From NCBI RefSeq assembly GCF_003287975.1, contig NZ_QMKQ01000013.1, forward strand, positions 1 through 64,000: a stretch of DNA of 64,000 nucleotides, given 5' to 3'. Made by a program: the position numbers and the translations under genes. The number at the start of each line of letters is the position of its first letter. Position 1 is the first letter of the stretch. The notes beneath the pieces were generated by a model. The model saw only the letters and a program-made list of their open reading frames with translations. It was not told where the DNA came from and did no database searches. The stretch comes from Arthrobacter sp. AQ5-05 (lineage in GTDB: Bacteria > Actinomycetota > Actinomycetes > Actinomycetales > Micrococcaceae). Shown in pieces: positions 1 through 6,860 of this stretch.

Positions 1-73
1 TCTTCTGGGCGTCCATCACGAGGCGGACTGCTCGCTGGCGAAGCTCATCTGGATATTTCTTCGGTGGTGCCAT
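1..73 (-). CDS. IS3-family transposase OrfA, N-terminal fragment (cut by window edge)
   Basis: The 24 visible codons read MAPPKKYPDELRQRAVRLVM followed by DAQK. This is the typical start of an IS3-family OrfA, whose N-terminus forms a helix-turn-helix that binds the IS ends. The start is ATG at 73, with an AAAGGATG ribosome-binding sequence about 6 bases upstream. The rest of OrfA and the expected OrfB integrase lie to the left of the window, so it cannot be judged whether the element is active. Confidence 0.8.
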   Translation of the reverse strand, partial: MAPPKKYPDELRQRAVRLVMDAQK

Positions 74-107
74 GGTGTTCATCCTTTCAAGGATTCAACA
101 CCCTCCA

Positions 108-126
108 TTAAACCCGGGGCGGTTCA
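108..126 (-). repeat. IS3-type terminal inverted repeat that supplies the umuC stop codon
   Basis: The minus-strand sequence TGAACCGCCCCGGGTTTAA begins inside the third base of an Ala codon of umuC and ends in the TAA used as its stop. The last umuC residues (Glu-Pro-Pro-Arg-Val) are therefore probably IS-encoded. The matching repeat at the far end of the element is not in the window. Confidence 0.6.
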
Positions 127-1397
127 GCCTTCACCACCGGGATGTCGGCCCAATCGGTGGTGAACTTGGGCGAGGAGTAGTCCCGCTTCATCGACCATCC
201 CGGTTCCACGGCCAGTCCGCCCGAGCCGAGCCCAATGGACTTGTTCCCGAATTTCGCCTTGACCGCGCCCAGCACGTCCCCGACGTGTGTTTCGGCCATT
301 TCCTCTTCAAAGATCCCGAAGGCTGCCTGCCCGGGCTCCGGCTGCAAGCCGGAAAGCACAACCCCGCCGCGGACGTACGAGGCTCCGGGGTGCATGATTT
401 CGCGCATGGCCCCGACCGCCAGGCGGGTGAGCAGGATCGGGTCCTGGGTGGGCGAGGGCAATTTGAGCGTGATCGAGGGAAAGGAGGCCTCACCGGAGGC
501 AAAACGGCTGGTTCCCGCGGTGATGGTAAGCAGCATGGCCCACAGTCCGTCGGACATCAGCCTGGCGGCCCCGCGCTGCGCATAGATGGACATGACCTCG
601 GCCATGTCCTCGATGGTTGTCACCGGGTTGGAGAAGGACCGCGAGTACATGATCTGTTGCTTGTCTGCGCGTTCCTCGTTGTGGGGAATGCACGGGGTCC
701 CGTTCAGTTCAAGGACCGTGCGCTGGAGCACCACGGAGAACTTCTTGCGGATGTCGGTCACGTCGGCCGCCTTGAGGTCCGCGATGGTGGAGATGCCCAT
801 GCCCGATAGCCTTGCTCCGGTGCGGGCCCCGACACCCCACAGGTCGGTGACGGGAACCCTGGACTGGATGTCCCCAACCACTTGCGGGTCCATGGAATCC
901 AAGGAGCACACACCGTCCAGGTGCGCGTTCCGCTTGGCGACGTGGTTGGCGAACTTGGCCAGGGTCTTGGTCGGCGCCACGCCCACACAGACCGGGACCC
1001 CGACGCTGCGTCCAACGGCGGAACGGATGCGAGTGGCCAGTTCACCGAGTTGTCCGGGGTTGCCCTGGACGCCGATGAAGGACTCGTCGATGGAGTAGAC
1101 CTCCTGCCAGGTGCCAAAGCGCGAGAGCACCTCCATGACCCGGGCGCTCATATCCCCATAAAGTTCGTAGTTGCTCGAGCGCACGGCCATGCCGTGGCTT
1201 TGGATGAACTGCTTGACCTTGAAGAAGGGTGCGCCGGTGGTGATCCCCAGGTCCTTGGCCTCCTGCGAGCGCGCCACCACGCACCCGTCGTTGTTGGACA
1301 GGACGACCACGGGCCTGCCAATGAGCTTCGGGTCGAAGACCCGCTCGCAGGACACGTAGAAGTTGTTCACGTCCACCAGCGCAATCCGCTCCGTCAT
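108..1397 (-). CDS. umuC: Y-family translesion DNA polymerase, UmuC-like
   Basis: The 429-residue protein is an error-prone DNA polymerase of the UmuC/PolV type that copies across damaged template. The N-terminus [20 protein letters not shown] carries the first catalytic Asp and the DVNNFY motif. Further on come YSIDES (second catalytic acidic pair) and [17 protein letters not shown], both diagnostic for UmuC. The little-finger region and the [11 protein letters not shown] stretch follow. I start at ATG 1397 because homology begins there; a longer in-frame extension has no family resemblance. The ATG overlaps the stop of a small upstream ORF (ATGA), suggesting translational coupling. The umuD-like gene and a LexA-type box lie upstream, pointing to SOS control. 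An IS3-type end sits exactly at the 3' terminus and provides the last few codons and stop. The core polymerase looks intact. Confidence 0.93.
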   Translation of the reverse strand: MTERIALVDVNNFYVSCERVFDPKLIGRPVVVLSNNDGCVVARSQEAKDLGITTGAPFFKVKQFIQSHGMAVRSSNYELYGDMSARVMEVLSRFGTWQEVYSIDESFIGVQGNPGQLGELATRIRSAVGRSVGVPVCVGVAPTKTLAKFANHVAKRNAHLDGVCSLDSMDPQVVGDIQSRVPVTDLWGVGARTGARLSGMGISTIADLKAADVTDIRKKFSVVLQRTVLELNGTPCIPHNEERADKQQIMYSRSFSNPVTTIEDMAEVMSIYAQRGAARLMSDGLWAMLLTITAGTSRFASGEASFPSITLKLPSPTQDPILLTRLAVGAMREIMHPGASYVRGGVVLSGLQPEPGQAAFGIFEEEMAETHVGDVLGAVKAKFGNKSIGLGSGGLAVEPGWSMKRDYSSPKFTTDWADIPVVKAEPPRV

Positions 1398-1630
1398 GGC
1401 GTCTCGGAGCGGTTCAACCGCAAACCGAAGGCCGGTGACTCGCGAAGGAACGCCACGGCTCCCTCGGGGAGCCGGGCTTCCCGGATGCCGTTTCGACGGG
1501 TGGACAGAAGCGGGCGGCCATCGACCGTTGGCACGAGCGGATCTTTCACGGCCACTGTCTTGCATGCGTCTAGATTCTTAAAGTCATTTACATAGGAGTC
1601 GGGTCCCTCCGCTGCGGCTTCCATGCCCAT
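1394..1630 (-). CDS. Small ORF between umuD and umuC, function unknown
   Basis: This 78-residue ORF ([18 protein letters not shown]...) fills much of the gap between umuD and umuC, and its TGA overlaps the umuC ATG in an ATGA arrangement. The composition is protein-like: charged, with no long repeats, ending [19 protein letters not shown] recognise no domain. An alternative start is the second Met, two codons later. The overlap suggests it may be translated and coupled to umuC, possibly as an accessory or leader protein. It could also be a chance frame inside an untranslated spacer, since umuC itself has only a weak ribosome-binding site. Confidence 0.4.
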   Translation of the reverse strand: MGMEAAAEGPDSYVNDFKNLDACKTVAVKDPLVPTVDGRPLLSTRRNGIREARLPEGAVAFLRESPAFGLRLNRSETP

Positions 1631-1784
1631 GCCACCGGCCAGGTACCGCCATGGAATCCGCGTCCGCCTACAGGTCCGGCTCTGGGCGAAGAGGGGGAGC
1701 CTCACTGTCCACAAGCACGAAAAGCGACCAAAAGATCTCGGGGATCTCCCTTTCACGGGGTAACACCTCAAGGGGAATGCACCG

Positions 1785-2207
1785 CTACACATGGTGCAGG
1801 CACCGGGTGACGACGCCCCAGATGGTGGTTTCCTCGGTGATCGCCTCGGCCCGCTCAACCGGTTGCTCGTCGCTGGACAGGACCATGGTGCCCCGGCGGG
1901 ACACAAGCCGACGGATGACCAGTTCCCCGTCTTGGACCGCGATGACCACCGAACCGTCCCGCGGGGTCCCTGCGCGGTCCACGATGACCTCGTCGCCGTG
2001 GCTGATCCCGGATGATGCCATCGAGTTGCCCGAGACCCGCATGAGGAAAGTCGAGGTCCTGTCCCTGATCAGCAGGCGGTTCAAGTCGATTCCGCCGCCG
2101 TAGTAGTCCCGTGCCGGGGAAGGGAAGCCCATGGCTTCGACCGCGCCGACCGGTCCCTGGGATTCCGGCATCGGGGCGGGTGGCTGCGGCAGGTCCATTC
2201 CAAACAT
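1785..2207 (-). CDS. umuD: UmuD-like S24-family protein with Arg in place of the catalytic Lys
   Basis: The 140-residue protein matches UmuD in length and layout: GFPSPARDYY, IDLNRLLI, then VSGNSM with the nucleophile Ser62, and DGELVIRRL where the general-base Lys is expected. In E. coli UmuD the Ser60-Lys97 distance is 37; here residue 99, exactly 37 after Ser62, is Arg (codon CGT, 1911-1913). The residues before the cleavage Gly also differ: Met-Gly instead of Cys-Gly. Autocleavage to UmuD' is therefore doubtful, although Ser and fold are retained. I start at ATG 2207, preceded by CGGGGG; longer starts would place the LexA box inside the gene. It is followed by a small ORF and umuC. Confidence 0.85.
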   Translation of the reverse strand: MFGMDLPQPPAPMPESQGPVGAVEAMGFPSPARDYYGGGIDLNRLLIRDRTSTFLMRVSGNSMASSGISHGDEVIVDRAGTPRDGSVVIAVQDGELVIRRLVSRRGTMVLSSDEQPVERAEAITEETTIWGVVTRCLHHV

Positions 2208-2223
2208 GAGCCCCCGACTTTCA

Positions 2224-2239
2224 TAGAACATAGATTCGA
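2224..2239 (-). promoter_or_regulatory. Candidate LexA (SOS) box upstream of umuD
   Basis: Read on the minus strand the site is TCGAATCTATGTTCTA. It agrees at most positions with the Gram-positive/actinobacterial LexA consensus TCGAAC-N4-GTTCGA. It lies 17 bases upstream of the chosen umuD start, between ccdA and umuD, as expected for an SOS-controlled umuDC operon. Confidence 0.65.
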
Positions 2240-2279
2240 TGCCAAGCCTACCAGCGGAGACCACGGGTGCGGGGCCCGG

Positions 2280-3173
2280 CTACCGTTTTTCGGAGACGTT
2301 CTCTTCCCGCGGCATCTGGTCGGATGCGGGGTCATCCGCTGGTGCAACCGGGGCCATCCCCCCGGTGCGGCGCACGGCGGCGCTGAGCCACCAGGCCAGC
2401 AGCAAGGCGCCGACCAAGGCGGTCCAGGCCCATGATGGAACCACCATGTCCAGTTGCCGTCCCAGGTTTTCGATCGCAGCAATCACGTTCGGGGGCAACA
2501 GCTCGGGGACGGCCGCCATGCCGTTGGTGAAGATCATGAGCCACCCAACGGCCGCGGTGATCGCTCCCATCAGCAGCGAGGTCGTGTGCAGGCGCAGCCT
2601 TCCCACCCTGATCCGGCGGCCCCGCATCCAACGCACCGAGCGGTGGCCGAGCCTGCGGATCGCCATCGCGATGAACATGATCGGCAGGACCATCCCCACT
2701 CCGTAGAGCCCCAGCAGCGTCCCGCCGCGGGCCGGGCTCGCGGAGGTCAGCGCCAACGTGAGGATCGCGCCCAGCACCGGGCCGGTGCAGAACCCCGCCA
2801 CCCCGGATACCGCGCCCAGGGCAAAGGTGCCGGCCAACGAACCGGCCACGGGCCGGGGTTTGCCCGGAAGGAAGCGGGCGAAATCGATGCCGCCGCCCAA
2901 TGCCGTCAACACACCCAGGGCAACAAGCACCCACCCGGCGCCGGCGAGCAAGAGCCCGCGGTCCAGGACGATGTTTCCACCCAGCCACCCCATTCCCAGT
3001 CCAAGCGGGACCAGGGCGAGGAGCAAGCCGGCCAGGAAGACAGAGCCCAGGCTCAACAGCTTGGCACGGGAGGTGGAGATGGTCGCAAAGAGCGCGGGCA
3101 GCAGCAATGCGTTGCAGGGGCTGAAAACCCCGAGCATTCCGCCGACAAGTGCGTATCCGAGCCCGATGTCCAT
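2280..3173 (-). CDS. ccdA: CcdA/DsbD-type transmembrane thiol-electron carrier
   Basis: The 297-residue polytopic membrane protein carries electrons across the membrane through two cysteines. Cys20 lies in FSPCNALLLPA and Cys129 in GVAGFCTGPVLGA, the paired CcdA motifs. Six or more hydrophobic segments follow the family pattern, with a charged, Pro-rich cytoplasmic tail. The start at ATG 3173 (MDIGLGYAL) begins directly at the first membrane segment; an upstream Met adds only a basic stretch. It is 19 bases downstream of a DsbA-like gene on the same strand, so the two probably form an operon in which CcdA reduces an exported thiol-disulfide protein. Whether it serves cytochrome c maturation or general redox cannot be told from the window. 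Confidence 0.85.
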   Translation of the reverse strand: MDIGLGYALVGGMLGVFSPCNALLLPALFATISTSRAKLLSLGSVFLAGLLLALVPLGLGMGWLGGNIVLDRGLLLAGAGWVLVALGVLTALGGGIDFARFLPGKPRPVAGSLAGTFALGAVSGVAGFCTGPVLGAILTLALTSASPARGGTLLGLYGVGMVLPIMFIAMAIRRLGHRSVRWMRGRRIRVGRLRLHTTSLLMGAITAAVGWLMIFTNGMAAVPELLPPNVIAAIENLGRQLDMVVPSWAWTALVGALLLAWWLSAAVRRTGGMAPVAPADDPASDQMPREENVSEKR

Positions 3174-3192
3174 CGGTTTCCCCCGTCCGGCC

Positions 3193-3936
3193 CTAGCGGG
3201 CCAGTTCCTCGTCAATGGTTTGGACGAAGGCTTCCAGTGGTTGGGCTCCGATCAACGGGCGGCCATTGACGATAAAGGTCGGGGTTCCGGTGACGCCCAG
3301 GGCGCCTGCCTCGTCGTGGTTCTTCTGCACCAGGGCCGCGGTGTCGGCGTGCGCCGCGTCTGCTGTGAACCGCTGGGCATCAACCCCGATGCGCTCGGCC
3401 AGTGCCGCGATGCCCTTGGCGGAGTAGTCGGCGTCCTTGGCGGTGGCCCCCTTGGCGAAGATCGCGTCGTGGAATTCCTGGTATTTGCCCTGTTTGCCGG
3501 CCGCAACGGCCAGCTCGGCGCTTTGCCGCGAGTTTTCGCCAAAGAACATGATGTCGCGGTACTCGATGCGCAGCTGTCCCCCGGCGACATACCTGTCCAG
3601 GATGGTCGGCAACGATTCGGAGGCCCACTTGGCGCAGTAGCCGCATTGGTAGTCGGAATAGGTGACCATGACAACCGGTGCATCGAGTTCGCCGACCGCG
3701 GTGGGGTCATTGGCGTCGCGTCGTTCCACGTTGATCCGTTGCCGGGTCTCCGAGGGTGCCGCTTGGCTCGGGCCCGGGCTTTCCTGCGTCGCCGCGGCCG
3801 CCGGGGACGGGGCGGATTCACCGGGTGCGGCAATTTGCAGCCCAATCACGATGCCCAATCCAAGGGCCACCGGAATCGGGAGAATCCAGAACCATGGCAG
3901 TTTCGCCTTGGTTGGTGTTGCAGGGGATTCCGTCAT
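3193..3936 (-). CDS. Membrane-anchored DsbA-like thiol-disulfide oxidoreductase
   Basis: The 247-residue protein has one N-terminal membrane anchor (about residues 14-36), a Pro/Ala/Ser-rich linker and a DsbA-fold thioredoxin domain. The active site is Cys98-Gly-Tyr-Cys101 in TYSDYQCGYCAKW. The cis-Pro region is TGTPTFIVNGRPLIGA, followed by the C-terminal helix. It should act outside the membrane on exported proteins. The start is ATG 3936; a GTG a little upstream has a better GGAAGG sequence but is in another frame and closes within a few codons. It sits 19 bases upstream of ccdA on the same strand, so reduction by CcdA is the natural inference. Confidence 0.88.
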   Translation of the reverse strand: MTESPATPTKAKLPWFWILPIPVALGLGIVIGLQIAAPGESAPSPAAAATQESPGPSQAAPSETRQRINVERRDANDPTAVGELDAPVVMVTYSDYQCGYCAKWASESLPTILDRYVAGGQLRIEYRDIMFFGENSRQSAELAVAAGKQGKYQEFHDAIFAKGATAKDADYSAKGIAALAERIGVDAQRFTADAAHADTAALVQKNHDEAGALGVTGTPTFIVNGRPLIGAQPLEAFVQTIDEELAR

Positions 3937-4175
3937 GTCCGAGACACCGGTTCCTTCCCGGTTGGGCCCTCGTACCCCCGTGACGCTTCGGCGTCCCCAT
4001 GGGGATGGGAAGGCCAGTTGGTGCGGAGGCTGGGCGGGGGTGTTTTCCTCCCTTGAACGTATCGAAGTGAAGTGCACTTGGCGAATTGGCGTCGGGGCAC
4101 CACCGCGGAGGTCGGCATATCTGCATGCGGTCCGCCGCGGCGGCTCCCCCTGCATCGAGCGGCTTTGGCCTGCTC
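3937..4175. other. Spacer upstream of the DsbA-like gene
   Basis: About 240 bases separate the DsbA-like gene from the end of the broken MerR-type gene. I see no credible ORF. A short perfect palindrome, AAGTGCACTT (4070-4079), could be an operator, but ten bases is little evidence. The promoter for the dsbA-ccdA pair must lie here or upstream. Confidence 0.35.
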
Positions 4176-5006
4176 CTACGCGTAGGGCCAGGCCACCGTC
4201 ATTTCCGCCGGCTCGTCGGCCCACGGCGGCACATGCCAGATTTCGTGCGGTGGTCCCACCGCGGTGGCACCAGCTTCCTCGACCCAGCTGCAGGTCTGGT
4301 CCTAGGCCGCCAGGATCGCCGGGAAGGCCTCCTCGGCCCCGGAGACCCGGATGCTGGCGTAGCGGCTTCCGGCGAGCCGGTAGCTGCGCACCGGTGCGCC
4401 GTTGGTGCCGACGGCACCGGCAGCGAGTCCGTCCACCGGAAGGCAAACTTCCAGCGGCCCGTCGGAGTCCGGGGTGACTTCCTGGTGGAAGATGCCAAAC
4501 GGGTCGCCGGTGACGACGAGCCCTTCGGCTTCGGCGAAGGGCTGCAGTTGTTCCAGACCCTGTCTCCTCCCGGTGTCAAGGCCGTCGACGAAGGTGCGCA
4601 GCATGATCGAGATCAGGTGTCGTTCTGGTTCCAGAACGGTATTGATGTTATCCATGTCCTGTCCCTTGCGGTGTGCCCGCACGGCGGCGAGAAGGGTGGA
4701 AGTCGATTCGGTGGTGTTCCGGACCGAGGATTCGTAGGCGGCCAGCTGCTCCAGCGCGCCTTCGGGGTCCGCCGACCCAGGGCCAGGAACTTGGAGATGC
4801 CTTCGAGCGGCATGGACGCCGCGCGCAACATCGCGATCAGGCGGCCCCCAGCTGCGTTGAACCGGATCGTGTTAGCGGTATCCGGCGAATCGGTCCACGG
4901 ATACCGGCACCAAGAGCCCACGATCGCCATGGAGCCGCAGGGCCTTGGGCGAGAGCATGGCCGCCTGGGCAAAGGCGCCGATGCTTAAGAGCTTTTCGTG
5001 GTTCAT
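4176..5006 (-). pseudogene. MerR-family effector-binding regulator, broken by two frameshifts and a nonsense codon
   Basis: The gene can be read only by switching frame. It starts at ATG 5006 (MNHEKLLSIGAFAQAAMLSP...), the N-terminal winged helix of a MerR protein, and stops near 4880. A second frame continues the helix (GRLIAMLRAASMPLEGISKF) to about 4790. A third frame gives ALEQLAAYESSVRNTTESTS, then the GyrI-like effector domain. A TAG at 4302-4304 interrupts that domain, after which the same frame continues DQTCSWVEEAG...EIWHVPPWADEP to a natural stop at 4176. In an intact relative the TAG would probably be a Tyr codon. Three independent lesions make this a decaying gene rather than a sequencing slip. 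Confidence 0.82.
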
Positions 5007-5058
5007 CGCTTCGGTCTTTTCCTTGTCCTGGGTCAAGGTCAGCCACCATGGGCCTTGG

Positions 5059-6666
5059 TTAATTGTTGGCCCGGGCAGAAGAGATTTCCGCGTGGATGTG
5101 GTCCATGTGCAAGGTGGTCGCATTCCATCCGCGCGAGGATTCCAGGTGCTTGCCCCAGCCGCCGGTCGAGTACGGCCCCCACTGGCCGTCCTCGGCGAGC
5201 CAGAGCTTGTCCCGCCAGATCAGGTAGCTGATCCCCAGCCGCTCATGGTTTTCCACCAGGTGCTCGGCGATCCGGTCCCCGGCCTCGATGCCGGCGGCCG
5301 AGGAATGGTCCTTGATCATGAAGTCCGCGGCCAGCCCCGAGCTGTGCCCGATGGATCCGGCGCGCGAGCCGCCGACGCTGCTGATGCCGGTCCCGAAACG
5401 CTCCTGCACGTCCTTGACCATGGCCCGGGCCATGGGCTGCAGCTCCTTCGGCGCCCGGTATTCGACGCTGGTCAGCAGCGTGTTCTTGATCCAGCCGGTG
5501 CCCTTCGAGGTCTTGACCTGCGACCATCCGTCGGAGGACTCCAGGTAGGCCATCTTTTCGTTTGCGGGCAGGATCCCCAGGGAGCTGAAGGAGGTCGAGG
5601 GACCGGTGCGGACGTTTGCGACGTAGGCGGTCCAGCGATACGAGGTGGAATTGTTGTTCGGTTCACTGGTGGCCAGCGACGAGCTCGGGATCCAGCCCTG
5701 GCCGGCCGGAGTTTCGATGTACGACCAGTTTCCTGCGCTCTTGACCAGCCGCACCTTGGTCCCGTCGGTTTGCACGGCCAGGCGGCTTGAGGACAGCGAG
5801 GCCTTCGCGTACATCGGTTGCGTGCCGTCCACCCAGCGGTTGGCGCCGGCGATCGGGCCGGGTTCGGGCACCTGGCCGGTGGTCTTCACCAAGTATTGCG
5901 AACTGACCCATCCGGTCCGGGAGCCTGCCTTCACCTCCCACCAGGCACCGCTGGCCTGGCCCGTGCGGGCGACCGCGGTGCCCTTCGCCAGCACCACCAG
6001 CGACGTGAAGTGTGTGCCGGGGTGTTGGCGCAGGTTCAGGTTCGCACTGGTCCGGTGGGTCGCGGTGGGTGCGGGCGCCGGTGCGGGCATCGTGCCGCCG
6101 GACTTCACCAGGTAGTTGGAGCTCACCCACCCGGTCCGCGACCCGGCCTTCACCTCCCACCAGACACCGCTGGCCTTGCCGGTCCGGGCGACAGCCGTGC
6201 CCTTCGCCAGCACCACCAGCGATTTGTGGTGGGTGCCGGGATTCTGTCGCAGGTTCAGGTTCGCATTGGTTCGATATCCCGCTGCGGCCTGGGGCGCGGG
6301 AGCAGCGACGGTGCTCTTCGCCAGGTAGTGGGAGCTCACCCACCCGGTCCGCGACCCGGCCTTCACCTCCCACCAGGCGCCGCTGGCCTTGCCGGTCCGG
6401 GCGACAGCCGTGCCCTTCGCCAGCACCACCAGCGATTTGTGGTGGGTGCCGGGATTCTGTCGCAGGTTCAGGTTCGCGGTCGTTCGAATGATCGTGGTGG
6501 TTTGTGCACGCGGCGCTACTGGCTTCTTCGCGACGACCAGATGCGTCTGGGGCGAGGTCACGGGTGCCGGCGCTGCCATCACCGCGGGGGCCAGCGCTCC
6601 GACCGCCATCGTCGCACCAAACGTCGCCGCGGCAAGCCGCAGGGAAAGAAGTGGTTGTGTGCCCAT
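5059..6666 (-). CDS. Secreted SH3b-repeat cell-wall protein with C-terminal ARB_07466-like peptidase-type domain
   Basis: The 535-residue protein has a signal peptide (about residues 1-32, hydrophobic core then VMAAPA). Three almost identical 57-residue SH3b repeats follow (about 62-118, 133-189, 206-262), then two diverged SH3b-like units (about 275-390). The C-terminal domain (from about 410) includes GHSSGLAADFMIKD and TLHMDHIHAEI, whose His/Asp spacing resembles the ARB_07466/D-Ala-D-Ala peptidase-like domains of actinobacteria. It probably binds and trims or senses peptidoglycan outside the cell; catalysis is not proven. The start is ATG 6666 with an AAGGAG sequence; a much longer in-frame extension upstream lacks any signal peptide logic. 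Confidence 0.85.
   Translation of the reverse strand: MGTQPLLSLRLAAATFGATMAVGALAPAVMAAPAPVTSPQTHLVVAKKPVAPRAQTTTIIRTTANLNLRQNPGTHHKSLVVLAKGTAVARTGKASGAWWEVKAGSRTGWVSSHYLAKSTVAAPAPQAAAGYRTNANLNLRQNPGTHHKSLVVLAKGTAVARTGKASGVWWEVKAGSRTGWVSSNYLVKSGGTMPAPAPAPTATHRTSANLNLRQHPGTHFTSLVVLAKGTAVARTGQASGAWWEVKAGSRTGWVSSQYLVKTTGQVPEPGPIAGANRWVDGTQPMYAKASLSSSRLAVQTDGTKVRLVKSAGNWSYIETPAGQGWIPSSSLATSEPNNNSTSYRWTAYVANVRTGPSTSFSSLGILPANEKMAYLESSDGWSQVKTSKGTGWIKNTLLTSVEYRAPKELQPMARAMVKDVQERFGTGISSVGGSRAGSIGHSSGLAADFMIKDHSSAAGIEAGDRIAEHLVENHERLGISYLIWRDKLWLAEDGQWGPYSTGGWGKHLESSRGWNATTLHMDHIHAEISSARANN
5881..6483 (-). repeat. Three tandem near-identical SH3b-coding repeats
   Basis: Three units of about 171 bases (approximately 6313-6483, 6100-6270 and 5881-6051) encode 57-residue SH3b domains. 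Units 1 and 2 differ at only a few residues, and long stretches are identical at the DNA level. Linkers of 14-16 residues rich in Ala/Pro separate them. The near identity implies recent duplication or ongoing gene conversion, so copy number may vary between strains. Confidence 0.9.
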
Positions 6667-6860
6667 GGTGCTGACTCCTTCAAAAGGGAATTGACCGTGA
6701 AACTTCAATCCCTGTGGATCGGTACGCGCTTGGGTACACCCTATGTGTCCAGAGTTACTGATGTCACGGGTGGGACACGAGTGATTAGAAATTGGCCGGC
6801 CGCCCCAGGGACTCTTTCCCGGGACGACCGACCGCCGAAACATGCCAAGGCACGGTGGCG

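Larger units (their letters stand above)
1..126 (-). mobile_element. End of an IS3-family insertion sequence (cut by window edge)
   Basis: Only one terminus of the element lies in the window. Read on the minus strand, the outermost bases begin TGAACCGCCCCGGGTTTAAT (about 126 down to 107). From memory this resembles the terminal inverted repeats of actinobacterial IS3-family elements. About 35 bases further in is the start of an OrfA-like transposase. The other end and any target duplication lie outside the window. The terminus overlaps the last codons of the neighbouring umuC gene. Confidence 0.72.

Noticed and set aside
3945-3947. GTG start for the DsbA-like gene behind GGAAGG
   Set aside because: It is in a different frame and meets a stop within a few codons.
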